This document shows positions 21,802 through 33,244 of a stretch of 64,000 nucleotides of DNA, piece by piece (the stretch's first letter is position 1; each line of letters starts with the position of its first letter). Source of the stretch: Trema orientale (lineage: Eukaryota > Streptophyta > Magnoliopsida > Rosales > Cannabaceae); contig JXTC01000169.1 in the NCBI GenBank assembly GCA_002914845.1, positions 380,581 to 444,580 of the forward strand, written 5' to 3'. Position numbers and translations under genes: made by a program. Under the pieces are notes generated by a model. The model saw nothing but the letters and a program-made list of their open reading frames with translations. It was not told the origin of the DNA and made no database searches.

Positions 21802-22177
21802 CGGGTGAAGTGCAAAAAAAAATACCCTCAAATTTGAGTGTTCTCTAATTTAAACCCTGAAGTTTGGACTTTGTAAAATAATTTCTTGAAATTAAGAATT
21901 TCTGAAAAATTAATATCCTGGACTAACGTTTTGACCAATTTTAGAAACAAAAAAATAACAATATCCTCCATTAAATTTAAAACTGGATTAATCCTTATTA
22001 TTGTCCTTAATTTTGAGGATATTATTATCTTTTATTAATTAAAATTATTTAAAAAGTCAACTTAGGTTATTAATTTTTAGAAATTCTTAGTTTGAGTGTA
22101 TTATTTTACAAAGTCTAAACTTTTTGATTTAAATTGCAGAACACTCAAATTTTAGGATTTTTTTTTTGCAGTTTACC
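21802..22177. mobile_element. Mutator-like MITE with long terminal inverted repeats
   Basis: The two ends are inverted copies of about 130 bp (GTGCAAAAAAAAATA.. against the complement of ..TTTTTTTTGCAGTTTACC; shared ATTTGAGTGTTCT and GACTTTGTAAAATAAT). The flanking 9-mers TTTTGATAT (21793-21801) and TTTTGTTAT (22178-22186) differ at one position, fitting the 9-bp duplications of Mutator-type elements. Confidence 0.78.
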
Positions 22178-23815
22178 TTTTGTTATTTGAAACAAAGACC
22201 ACTAAAAATTTAGGATATGTGTACGTATGAAGCTTTTAGTAGTTTCTTGTAGGCCACACTTTCTCACGGTACAGTCTTAACTCCAACTTGTCTTCATTTT
22301 GTTATGCCACGATAGAAGGTGAAATAGGGAGAAAGATACAAGAATCGTCTACTCATCTTACCATCTCTCTATCATTCGTCTCCTTTTTGAGCCATAATGA
22401 ATTGGATGGTATAAGCAAATTCGACGAAGAGCTGCTTCAAGGCTCATTTTAGATACTGTTTAGAAATAAGTTCATCATGATAACGAAATATATAGTTTTG
22501 AATTTGGTTGAAAATAAACAAAGAAGAATGTTAGTTGCACATTTTTTTATACTATTTTTTATATTTATTTAATTTCACTACTTGATATGTGAGTTCTAAT
22601 ATGATTTGTTGTATTATTACGGTATTAAATTGGATAGTAGAAACTACATGTCAGATAATGAGACTGAAAAATATGAAAGAGAGTGAGAAAGAGAATACAT
22701 TTAGTAATTTTTTGTAAACAAATTAATAGATAGATACAAAATCAAGCTTAGTGTTTAATTTTGATTTTGCGAGTCGGAAAAACGATGTTTGTGGTACTCC
22801 GTTGGATCGCACGAAGAGGAACTGGCAAGTATTCATGATCAGTTTCTTTATCTGTATACATGGACTACTTTCTACCTCATATGTTTTGCATTGTACATTA
22901 TTTAAAGCAAAAGCTATAAATGTAGGACATGTCACACAAAGTTTATTGAAGACGGGACAGGCACAGTCGCTCCTAATAATTTAATATTCTTTAAAAGGAA
23001 ACATATATGGTGGAAAGCAAATTGTTAATAATAACAAAGATGAGATAATTAAGAATGTTGACTTCGAGAATTTGGTTAATTCAATTCATACGATTATTAT
23101 CAGCAATTAGTGATCTGACAAGTCAAGCGGGCTACTCGATTTCAAAGATTGAAAATAAGGTTGGTACGTAGTGACGCATTAGTTATAAACTTGTGGATAA
23201 AGATTGGTAATTATATACATCGAGAAATGCTCTCACATCTCAATATAAAAAATTAATTTGAATGATGTGGTCTTTCATAAATGATTGATTTTTATTATAT
23301 TTGCTTTTCTTTACTTATACTTCTTAAAGCCTAACCTTTAATAGTATTGTCACGTATGTTTAGCATTTTTATAATAACATGTTGTAATCATGCATCATGA
23401 GCGTTTTGACTGGAATTATTATATTTCTTTCCAAGACCAAGAGTAGTAGTAGACCTCTGTCTAGCTCTTTCGTTTTGGCTTATTAGAATCATACACAAAC
23501 AAAGAGTCAAGTAGTGTTGGGTATATCCTTGTTTAATTATCAGTAGATGTTATGAAATAAAAAAACGAACCAAGCATGAGATCTACCACTCAAAGTAGTT
23601 TAGAATTGAAATGAGAACTCCAGAATCATAATTTGACTAGCGGCCTGCGTAGTTGAACATTCATACTCTCACTTTCACACCTGCCTATTGTACAGCATGA
23701 AGTACTGGTACATTTATAACATTGATGTAGTATTGGCGATTTAAATATATATAAGGTAATTCGGTACTAGTATTGTGTATGTATCTCTCTAAATTTGCTT
23801 TTACTATAATGTAAC

Positions 23816-23934
23816 GTGTGGCTGTCGGGTGTGAATGGCAAGCATTTGTCGCATATGTAAACGTGGGAAGTCACTACACTATTGGTGTTCCTTTGGGTTC
23901 GGTTCTCGGCTTCACTTTCAATCTCGGAGCTAAG
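23816..23934 (+). CDS. MATE gene, third visible exon
   Basis: Two bases complete Gly from the previous exon. Then 39 codons read [32 protein letters not shown] and TFNLGAK, matching the helix 11 region of plant MATE transporters. The donor is GT at 23935. The two bases before the exon (23814-23815) are AC, not the expected AG, so normal splicing to this boundary would fail. The change WQAF preceded by CE instead of the usual CG also departs from the family. Confidence 0.9.
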
Positions 23935-26900
23935 GTAACTATACTACGTGAACAAAATTAACCAATGTTCTCATCTTCAATAATATTATGCAAAATGTTT
24001 TTTAAGTTCTGATACATTTTTTTTTAATAAAAATGTCATAAATATCCTTTGAATTTTAACGAGCACCTACTTTAGTCTTTTTTTTTTTTTCAAAAGAAAT
24101 ATGAAAAGTACTTTTTTCAATTTCAGAAGTTGAGAATCTTGAGATTAAAGTATATATTTGACGGAATTTCGTGAACCAGAAATTTTGAAATCCCAAAAAA
24201 TATTCTTTTCGACTGTATTTATACGTTACTAAATTTGTATCCAAACAGTACTTTGATTTTTCTAAAATTTCCCGAACAAAAGCAGAAAGTTTGGGTATAA
24301 TTTAGGCTCATGCTTGGATAAGTTTTATGTTCTCTGATTTTTGTTTCTTCAAACAAAATTCGTAAAATATTTAAAAAAAAAACGGTTGGTAATCTTTGTT
24401 TTCAATTTTTTTTAATCATAAAATTAAAAGTGAATTCATACAAGATTTGTCACGACTGGAAATTCAAAGTCGTGACTTTTAGTAATTTTAAGTGGAAATA
24501 TAATTAAATATTCAGTTTATAAAATTTGCGAGAAATCAAGTACTAGAAAATTTTATTTTGGTCCTCAAATCATTATAAATTCCATAACTAGTAAAACTCT
24601 TATTAGTTTTAATTACTTAAGGAAAATGTCAATTAAAGTTTAAGAAAGTTTCTAGTTGATTCATTTGAAAACTTATTAATAAATCATAATTTTAGTAAAT
24701 AGAGTTCGAGTGAAATCTTTAGTCCAAAGTCTAAAAATAGGATTCATAAGATTACTTGTAATTTCAAGTAGTTAATTTAATAACAAAAGCATCCTCATAC
24801 ATCCATTTAGTAAATATACTAGACTTGGCGAAATAATTGGACAAGGAAAAAAAATTTAACAAAGTATAGATACCTACTAGGGAATAATAATATGACTGCA
24901 AGCACAAACTACGCTGCTTGTCTAAACATCAAGACGACTACCTCATATAGACAAACACTTGAAAGTGGGAGAAGTAGGGGGGTGAGCACTTATATGCTCA
25001 GTAGAAATTCAATTAATTTTTTGAATGGATTCAATTATCCAAACTTATATGGTTAATACCTTTTCCAAATCGATTTATAAAACTAAGTTTATAAAATAAT
25101 TGAGATAAAGAATAATCATATATCTAAAACTAAAATCAATACCATATGTTTGTATATATCATACATCAACCAATGTATATGAGTGAGCTCTCATGGCCCT
25201 GTAATACCCCTTTACTAAAGGTACCCAGCATCCTGACACTATCCGAAGGTGTATCAGCAAAAACCTGTACAGGGGTCTAGGTCTCTTACTTAGCGCTGTA
25301 ACAACTCGCCAACGATCTAAACTACAATGATGCAATAATGGAACTTATGTATGTGATTCTATGGTATGTACAACATATAACAAGATGTGTAATAACCATG
25401 CAATAAAAATATAACTAAACAATACTTTTAAAATTTCACTTGATATTATTTTGGGATTTACTTTACCATGGGGAGTAAATCCTCTGAATCACACAATTTA
25501 AAAAATTTATATATAAGTCCCACAGTCCAATTCCAGAATAATTCAAGATTTTCCAATAGTTTATCAAAATATCATATTATTAACGACTTTCACAAATCAA
25601 TTATAATGAAAATTTAAATCAAAACAGGTATAAAATTGGGTAATTGAACTCCTATCTCAACAGGATGGCGATAAAACGCTATGAAGTGCGTTTGGTGATC
25701 GTTCGGAGGGTCAGGGGATCTTTTTTGAGCCTTCGATCGCTAACTTTGAAAAGTCATTTCGCCAATAGAGTCTCAAATCGAGAAACATACATTACCATTG
25801 AATTTTTGGCATCTAAATTAGCTAGGTTAGACATATAAATTAACTAATTTAGGCTTAGGCCGAAACCCAACCTTGTTGCATGCCAAATGAGGCAAAATCC
25901 GAGCTGTTGGATTTCGTTTTCCGTGACAGTCACCAAACATAGTCAATATATATCTCATATTTCATATTTTCACGAGTACATCACAAATATAAAGTTTATT
26001 TGACGATCCAACGGTCGGATTGAAAAGGGTAATTTTAAGTTGAGATATATATATATATGTACCATTATGTTTCTCGTGTCGAGAAGAATCAGATGTAAGT
26101 GGTTTTTTTGGCTTGAGGTGGCCAGAATCTTCATCAGTAACCCAATCTCTTCCACGGCCATTTCCTTCAACGGTGGTGAACCAGAGATCTGGCGGAGCTG
26201 CTATGGTGGCCGATGACGTTTTGTGGGATGGCGGTTCTCCCTGGTAGGTTAGAGGAAGTCGACGGCGTCCGAAGAGACGATTTTCGGTTTCGGCTGTGGT
26301 GTTTGGCACTGAAGAGAGGGAGAGAGCTGAGGGAGTCGGGAGAGAGAAGAGAGAGAGCTGAGAGAAAAATAAGAGTGACCACATGTCCAGGCCAAAAATG
26401 GGCTTTATTAAGTTTTTAAAATTACGTTTTTACCACAACTCTTAAAATTTCTTTCAGTTTAGTCCTTTAAAATTGTGAAACAACCCAAATTTTCAATCTT
26501 TTATTTCACTTATGCCCAAATTTGAATTTATATATTTTATTTATTTATTTATTATTTTTTAATGGTCAAAAGACCAAATTACCCTTATTAAATTCGAGGT
26601 TTTACAGGACCTTAGGATACTTTTAGTGTACTAATTAATTTATTTCTCTTTTTTGGCAATTAGGTTTTTTTTCTAAAAGAAAAATCATAAACAAATAGGG
26701 GTTTTTGGCATTAACTAGTATTTGTATACAATTCTAGAATTCTCTTGTACCCTTCAGGAGATAAATTTTAGAGGTAATTAAGCTGAGTAGTAGTTCTGGG
26801 GGATGGAATTAGATTCATAACACTTTTTGGCAGTTTTTTTTTTTTAATTGTTTTCCAAAGAAAATGGGAAAAAGAAAATTCACATAAGACTAGTACTATT

Positions 26901-27612
26901 ATGCAGAGCTGCTATCCATAAAAGAAGCCCAGAAATTTTGGTATTTCAAAAAAATATATATAAAAATAGAAGAATAGCTTGAGTATTTCATTGAAGTTTA
27001 CGGCTGTTTATAGTATTTTTCTTATATTTTCATACAGTAGTGGTTTGACAATTTGTTCAATCTACACTTTGTATTTTTGTTTTTGCCATTTGCCAGCATT
27101 GTCCTTCAAATTTAACATTTGTGCAAATTTATGCCCTCTCAGGTTAAATACTAATTTTGACCACTAAATATACAAAAACATCCTTTTAAAATTTAAACAT
27201 ATATATATATATATGTAAATTAATTAAAAAAACAGAATTTATAATAAGCCTAATAAAATATTAGAAAATTAAAGAAATTCAAATAAAAAAGTTTAGTGGT
27301 ATTTATTATAGTTTTATTTTAGTTTCAAATTTGAATTAAATTTTAAGTGATTATGGTAAATTCAGTGGTCATAATATTTTATATAGGGAGGGTAATAGAA
27401 TTATCACAAATATTAAATCCAAATAACAATATTAATAGTAATTATAGTGATTTATAGAGATTATGGTAAGTATAAAAATGCAACTAATTTTTCTTGTACT
27501 CTACGAACCAATATATATATATATATATATAAAGGTTGCCAATACAATAAGTATATAAAAGTATTCAAACAGAACCGTGGTCACTTTTTTGTTTTTCCTC
27601 CTTTTGTTGCAG
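23935..27612 (+). other. MATE intron (between third and fourth visible exons)
   Basis: 3678 bases with donor GTAACT and acceptor TTGTTGCAG. The central part is the solo LTR 24448-26606. The rest is AT-rich DNA with a (TA)n run at about 27510-27532 and MITE-like AT-rich palindromic material around 27030-27480. Confidence 0.8.
24448..26606 (-). repeat. Gypsy solo LTR in the MATE intron, no matching target duplication
   Basis: The + strand begins TGTCACGAC and ends GGTTTTACA, i.e. TG...CA ends of the same LTR superfamily as 1766-3168 and 53442-56249. Shared landmarks are AATTAGCTAGGTTAGACATA near 25815 and the GGGGTGAGCACTTATATGCTC region near 24980. No primer site follows the LTR end and no coding region adjoins, so it is a solo LTR. 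The flanking pentamers AGATT and GGACC do not match. A short palindrome GTCACGACT / AGTCGTGAC lies at 24449-24477. Confidence 0.8.
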
Positions 27613-27699
27613 GGAATATGGTCAGGGATGCTAGGCGGCACTCTTGTGCAAACTCTGATCTTATTGTGGGTAACCTTTCGGACTGATTCGAATAAAGAG
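27613..27699 (+). CDS. MATE gene, fourth visible exon
   Basis: The acceptor is TTTTGTTGCAG (ends 27612) and the donor is GT at 27700. The 29 codons encode [19 protein letters not shown], then [10 protein letters not shown]: the last transmembrane helix of a MATE protein and the start of the cytoplasmic tail. Exon length and phase (0,0) fit the family. Confidence 0.93.
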
Positions 27700-28068
27700 G
27701 TACTAAAACTACATGAAATACTTAATGTCCTTTTTCCAAAAAAATAATAATAATAATGTCCTTAATTCAATTTCAATCAATCAAGTTTCAACATTCAATT
27801 AAATTTAATCGATCGTGACACTGGTTTTTGATTTAAGCGAACATGATCAACTTTCGGGATGAACTATAAGCGAAATATATAATTTATCGGGCGGCCGTGT
27901 ATGATTTTTTTGATATGACATTTCACTTAAAACAAGAATGATGTGGAAGGAACATTGGTGCTGTCTTTGCAATATGATGTTAACCCAGAAAAGTACAAAA
28001 AACATCATTATATATTTTTTTAAATGCTACCTAACATTCTAATTAATTTTGAATCGTTAACGGGGATG

Positions 28069-28240
28069 GCTACGGTAGGGGCGTCCCTACGTAGGGTTAT
28101 GCCTTAATTATCGTTGGATGGGAATCTGTGGAGAATAACGGGAATCTGTGGAGAATCTATTTATATACAGATTCTCATCCAACGGTGAATAGACAGGACC
28201 CTACGTAGGACGCCCCTACTGTAGACGCGCCCTAATTTTT
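28069..28240. repeat. Short palindromic MITE-like element
   Basis: Left end GTAGGGGCGTCCCTACGTAG and right end CTACGTAGGACGCCCCTAC are inverted copies. The interior ATCGTTGGATGGGAATCTG also pairs with CAGATTCTCATCCAACGGTG. An internal unit GGGAATCTGTGGAGAAT occurs twice in tandem. No clear target duplication was identified. Confidence 0.65.
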
Positions 28241-28249
28241 TATATGGAT

Positions 28250-28605
28250 AATATTACTTTTATATTTTATATTTTGATATTTTGTTTAATTTATACATTA
28301 TATTTTGGTTATTATCAATATTTTTCTTTAAATTTAAAATATATTACAAATTTATATCTTTATACTAATTTGAAACAGTTAATCTGTCAAAATGTTATTT
28401 AAAACATTGAAAATAAACTATATAAACAATGATTTGAGAATAAGTTTATTAAATTATTTTGATAAATTAACTGTTCTAAATTAATGTCTGAATATAATTT
28501 GTAACAAATATTAAATCTAAAAATCAATATTGATAATAACTAAAACACAAACTACAAACAGAACAAACATGTCAAAATATAAAGTATAAAAATGATATTA
28601 TCCTG
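28250..28605. repeat. AT-rich inverted-repeat MITE
   Basis: The left arm (GGATAATATTACTTTTATAT .. GGTTATTATCAATATT) and right arm (complement: GGATAATATCATTTTTATAC .. AGTTATTATCAATATT) are inverted copies over roughly 100 bp or more. A related piece is inserted in the LARD 3' LTR at about 46797-47022. Confidence 0.6.
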
Positions 28606-29378
28606 ATACGTGAAGACTGCTGATTGCAACCACTAAAAGTCAAGAAAATGGAGGCACATTTGTATGCTTTTTTTTTTTTTGTTTCCCCTTTTTTTTCATT
28701 TTTAAATTTCTCTGGATTATCATATTCATATACAATACCACATTCTATAAATATATATATATATTTTAATTTATTGAAGTTATTCTGTATAAGACAACGA
28801 CAAATGCGTGAGATTTTTTATTTTTTTATTTTGAATAGGATGCGTGAGATTCAGTTAATACGATTTAAAAACATGTCTTTCTTTTTTGTTTAGGGAATCA
28901 AAAACATTTCTAATTATTTGATCAAGAAAAAAAAAAGCATTTCCTTTTACGTAGGAAGAGAATATATAAGGGATCTTTGCCTTTTAAAAAAAAAATTGTA
29001 AGGGATATTATCTCATTGTATTTTGGGGTTTATAGCAAAATGATTATTCTTTTGGCCTACCTTAAGTAAATTTTATTTTTTCAAATATTGTAACAAAACA
29101 ATATTAATAGACGTATCAAGTATAAAATATGTTATACCTAATATAAAAACAAATATACTTAGTAAAAAAACCTAAAATTAATATATAAGTGAATATATAA
29201 AATATGAAAATACAAATACTCGAATATTTAGTCATACATTATTAACACAAAGTGTAAAAGTAGGACATTCCCTTATATTTTTATTTTAAAAATTTCTGTT
29301 ATAGTATATCGGCCTAAATTGGCTACTATTGATCAAACTACGCTTAGCTAGACTTAATTAAGCAGCCTAAGGCTTTAG

Positions 29379-29950
29379 TAGGAATGGCAATGGGGCGGAT
29401 CGGGGACGGTTTTTTAATTACCATCCCCATCCCCGAAAGCCAATCACAATACCATACCCGCCCCATTAACCATTCTTTTAGATGCGGGGACGGTGCGGGT
29501 ATTAACCAATGGATAACGGGGAAAATCGCGGTTACCCATTACCCATTGATAATATTAAAATATTAAAAAATTAAGATGAAAATACTAAATCCTTTTCATA
29601 ATCAACAAAATATTAAATACAGCAATATACTAATAATTTTTAAACTCTAAAATTTAAATATATAAGTACATATAACTCTCCAAAATCATTATTTTACCAA
29701 AGATATAATAATATTGATAGTGTAAAATTAAATAGATATTTATATGTATAATAATTTTTCTATGTAAATATATATATTGGGGCGGGTACGGTGCGGATTA
29801 TACAAATACCGTCCCCGCACCATACCCGCATATTAACGGTACGGTTATTCCCCGTCTCGGTCATTTTCCCCGCTTGAACGGTTTTTCCCCTCCCCATTCG
29901 GATCGGATAACCATAGATACCCGTAACCATGGGTTATATTGCCATCCCTA
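29379..29950. mobile_element. hAT-type non-autonomous element with perfect 8-bp target duplication
   Basis: 572 bp, ends TAGGAATGGCAAT and ATTGCCATCCCTA, flanked by GGCTTTAG on both sides (29371-29378 and 29951-29958). The termini are GC-rich (CCCCGCACCATACCC-type motifs) and the interior AT-rich, with no transposase sequence. The eight-base duplication and terminus are typical of hAT elements. Confidence 0.9.
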
Positions 29951-30075
29951 GGCTTTAGCAATAAAATAATAAATGAATCAATAAATAAGAAAGCATATTC
30001 CGCTCAATCTTGAAATTAGTTTAGTTTAGAAAATGATCACGCGCATTGACATTCTAAATTATTTAAATTTTGCAG

Positions 30076-30117
30076 GTTGAAAAAATAAAGGCTCGTTTAG
30101 ATCAGTGGACGACATGA
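30076..30117 (+). CDS. MATE gene, last exon with stop codon
   Basis: The acceptor is TTTTGCAG (ends 30075). The exon encodes VEKIKARLDQWTT and the stop TGA (30115-30117). A short charged tail beginning VEKA(K/R)ARL is standard for plant MATE proteins, where it follows WVTFRTDxNKE directly. Confidence 0.9.
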   Translation, partial: VEKIKARLDQWTT

Positions 30118-30830
30118 AGTAATGTTAATTACGCTTCAAAAAAAAATAAAAAAGTATTTGTAGACGTCAAATTCTACAATTGAATTTATTGAAAGGTCTT
30201 TGACTACTTGCAATCATGCATCAGAAAAAATAGGTTAATTTTTTGAGTTATGCTCATGAGAACTGCCTACATACCCTTTACAAAGATCAAATCCTAATGT
30301 AGTTCTGATTTCCTATAAAAGAGTAAAAAATCAGTAGAGGCCATGTGTAGAGAGAATATCATAAAAAAAATGAGATCTAGAATGAAGAAGGAGACTATGT
30401 ATTTATAGACAAATAAGAGGTATTTAATAAATAGAAAATTCTATTAATTAGATAATTAATAATTATCTTTTAGGTAACTTAGTCAAAATAGGATACTTAC
30501 TAGATAATGTCTGATTTGAAATATAATCACCTGATAATCATAAATAATAATTACCTCTTTTCTGAAATAGGAGACCCTCATAAAAACACAAATACCTTTT
30601 TTAGGCCCCATATAGGCCATAAAATGAGTCATATGAATTTTATCCCCAATAATCAGCCTCCTATTCCTCAATGTGAGTTTACTCGGACTTGAGGAGTAGT
30701 TCAAATCAAGCCTTCGCTTCTTTTCGTAATATTTTCCTTGTATTTTCTTGTTAGATAACAAATCAATAGAAAGCAATTAAATTTGAAAATCAAACTTGTA
30801 CAAGACGAAACTAAGTTGTCATTATTTTTA
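30118..30830. other. AT-rich flank downstream of the MATE gene
   Basis: No gene recognised. A segment around 30655-30710 (AATGTGAGTTTACTCGGACT) recurs in diverged form at about 32435-32465 (AGTGCAAGTTTACTCAGACT), so the tract 30290-32560 may be one larger repeat unit of unknown type. Confidence 0.5.
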
Positions 30831-31295
30831 CGGCTCCCGGAACTCATTTAGAATAAGGAGGAATTGGAGCTCTCAGAATTCATTGAGAACGGAGAGGAAT
30901 TATAACTCTCGGCTATCTTCCACACACACCTTGCCAAGAGGATTTAAAAGCACTCATTGGAGAGGACGACTCCCAGAACTCATTTGAAACGAGGAGGAAT
31001 TAGAGCTCTAGGCTATCTTCCACATACACCTTACCAAGAGGATTTAAAAGAATTCATCAGAGAGGGCGGCTTCTGGAACTCGTTTGGAACAGGGAGGAAT
31101 TGGAGCTCTTGACAATTATCATTTTCCGTGTCAAGAGGATTTCAAAGTACTCGTTAAAGAGGGCGGCTCCCGGAACTCGTTTGGAACGGGGAGAAATCGG
31201 AGCTCTTGACAGTTATCGTTTTCCGTGTCAAGAGGATTTAAATGCACTCATCAAAGAGGGCAGCTCTTGGCTATCTTTTCTTTGCCAAAAGGATT
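30831..31295 (+). repeat. Minisatellite, ~98-bp unit, about 4.5 copies
   Basis: Units start with variants of CGGCTCCCGGAACTCGTTTG at 30831, 30966, 31067, 31164 and 31261 (spacings 135, 101, 97, 97). Each contains AGGAATTGGAGCTCT and CAAGAGGATTTAAA segments. The third and fourth copies share a TTTCCGTGTCAAGAGGATTT variant absent from the first two, which indicates local duplication. Short open frames here are by-products of the repeat. Confidence 0.88.
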
Positions 31296-31439
31296 TTCTT
31301 TGTTTTCTCTGGATAATATATTATGTTTTATCGCTATGAGTCATAGTAAATATTTTTGGCTGAGATAAAGTAGTAATAAGAACATATATGTTGATGCTAA
31401 ACATAACGTAATCATTGAAACACGATTAAATTAATCATA

Positions 31440-32280
31440 TTAGTTACTCTAGCAATTCAAACAAGTCAAATAATTCACGAAGTCTTTCAACTAATCCAAG
31501 GAATTCAAATACATTAAATAATTCAAATCAAACTAATCAATTCAATTACACCAGACAATCCTCACATCAACTATGCACATACAATCCAAGTCAATCAATT
31601 CAACTATAGTAGTAAAATCAATCATTCCAGATAATCCAAACAAGTCGTCATAAAGTAAATCATAAAAAATTATCATAAGACAAACAAGTCAAGCACTTCA
31701 AACTGATTAAACATCAAATGAGTCAATCTAAACAAGTCAGTAAATTCAAGTCAATCGATTCAAGCTACTCAAATAGCAAACAAATCAATCCAAACAATTC
31801 AAGCCAATCAAAAAGCAAACAAGCCAATCCAATCAAACCAAATAATTCAAGCTAATCAAATATCAAATAAGTCACTCCAAATAATTCAAGCCAATTAAAT
31901 ATCAAACAAGTCACTTTGATCAAACCAAGTAAAACAAACTAATCAAACAGCAAATAGAGCAATCGACCCAAACGGTCTCATGTCTCAAACAACTTCAAAT
32001 ATTCAAGTCAAACAATCCATCCAGCCAGTTAGTCAAGTCAATCAATCCAAATAATCAAGTAATAGAGTCAAATATTTCAAACCAACAAACCAAACAGACA
32101 AAACAATTCAAAACAAAAACTACTTAAAACAATCTAGCCAAAAGATTTTATACTTCAAATAATTCCAAGGATTCAAACCAAACAGTCGAATCAATCATTT
32201 ACTAAATCTAACATTTTATTCACAGTAATAAATCAATTAGTTATTTCAAACATATAATTTAAATACTTTAATCAAGCAAT
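31440..32280 (+). repeat. Low-complexity TCAA-rich, G-poor tract
   Basis: About 840 bases made of degenerate short words such as TCAAACAAGTCAATC and AATTCAAGCCAATCAAA, very poor in G on the + strand. No exact period; the look is that of an old simple repeat of roughly 10-bp words. No coding potential on either strand. Confidence 0.75.
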
Positions 32281-33099
32281 AATTCTTCATTAAAATATAC
32301 AAACAACTATTACCATTAGAATACTTATCTCTTTGAGAGCTTGACGAAACTCTAGGAAGTTGACATCTAATTGAAGCTGTAGATATTTCCTTTCTTTATC
32401 CTTTTATTATAACTCTGTTAGCCCCCCATTCTCAGTGCAAGTTTACTCAGACTAGAGGAGTTGGGAATTGCCCTAGATCACATTCTGATCGAGTCTCCTA
32501 CTAGATATACAAAAGCAATAGAGAACTCCAAAACAAGAAAGCGTTATTATCATTAGATATGACAATAGTGATAACACAAACATAAAAATAAATATAAATT
32601 AAAATCTAATTATACTAAATTTGTATTATAAAATACATCTTCTAATACGGAAATAGAAATTAGATTAGTGAATGATAATAATAATAAACAAACGCCAAAC
32701 ACAACTTGCCCAAAGATAGAAACAAACATAGGTTGCAACCAAAGGTAAATGTCGATACATGTATTATATACATAAATATATATACATTACCAAAAATGAC
32801 TAGAATCTAAAAAATATGTGATTAAAAATCTGTATGGTCACGTTTCTAGAAAAACCAAGTTAACTGCTCCGAATTTAAATAAAGATAAAATAAAAATAAA
32901 AAAGAATTGACATTTACCAAATATACCTCTAAATACAATATTCCAATTTCTAGAATATATTTATATTGACTATTTACAAATTTAATTCGATTATACATTA
33001 TATAAAAAGTTCTATACGATTCAAGTATATTAAATACAATTATCTGTAACATAAGAAACTGTAGCGAATTGGTAAACACGTACCTTTAGAGAGTTTAAT
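32281..33099. other. AT-rich stretch, nothing recognised
   Basis: Apart from the diverged copy of the 30655 segment at about 32435-32465, I see no gene, terminal repeat or RNA motif. Confidence 0.55.
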
Positions 33100-33205
33100 T
33101 GATGTAGGATAAAATGAGAAAAGATATGGAAATAGAGAAAATAGGTAGAATAGCAACTGGTAGAATAACTAGAAATAGGCAAGATGAATAAGAAATTAGA
33201 TAGAT

Positions 33206-33244
<39 letters not shown>

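Larger units (their letters stand above)
19443..23815 (+). other. MATE intron (between second and third visible exons)
   Basis: 4373 bases of AT-rich DNA with donor GTAACA. It contains a CACTA-like segment (20145 to about 20850), a Mutator-like MITE (21802-22177) and long T/A homopolymers (around 21580-21610). The remainder, 22190-23810, shows no feature I can name. The end of the intron is AC at 23814-23815. Confidence 0.75.
27700..30075 (+). other. MATE last intron
   Basis: 2376 bases with donor GTACTA and acceptor TTTTGCAG. Contains the palindromic MITE at 28069-28240, an AT-rich inverted-repeat MITE at about 28250-28605, and the hAT element 29379-29950. The remainder is AT-rich with no recognised feature. 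Confidence 0.8.
5076..30117 (+). pseudogene. MATE/DTX-family efflux transporter gene, C-terminal five exons, interrupted by transposons
   Basis: MATE transporters are 12-helix membrane proteins that export organic compounds using H+ or Na+ gradients, usually at the plant vacuolar or plasma membrane. Five short exons with matching phases are visible: 5076-5138, 5250-19442 (in pieces), 23816-23934, 27613-27699 and 30076-30117. They give the family landmarks [67 protein letters not shown], and a short tail VEKIKARLDQWTT before TGA. This amounts to about 180 of the usual 480-500 residues; the N-terminal part is outside the window or lost. Exon 2 carries a copia and a LINE insertion, and the acceptor before exon 3 reads AC. 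No internal stop or frameshift was found in the exon sequence. The subfamily assignment (DTX27-35-like) is a guess. Confidence 0.9.

Noticed and set aside
26213-26419. Overlapping open frames on both strands at 25962-26419
   Set aside because: They lie in the GC-richer section of the solo LTR 24448-26606.
30831-31295. CRISPR-like array
   Set aside because: Units of ~98 bp are repeated as wholes without unique spacers, and the genome is eukaryotic.
30796-31339. Open frames with repeated Gly/Arg/Leu-rich peptides
   Set aside because: By-products of the ~98-bp minisatellite.
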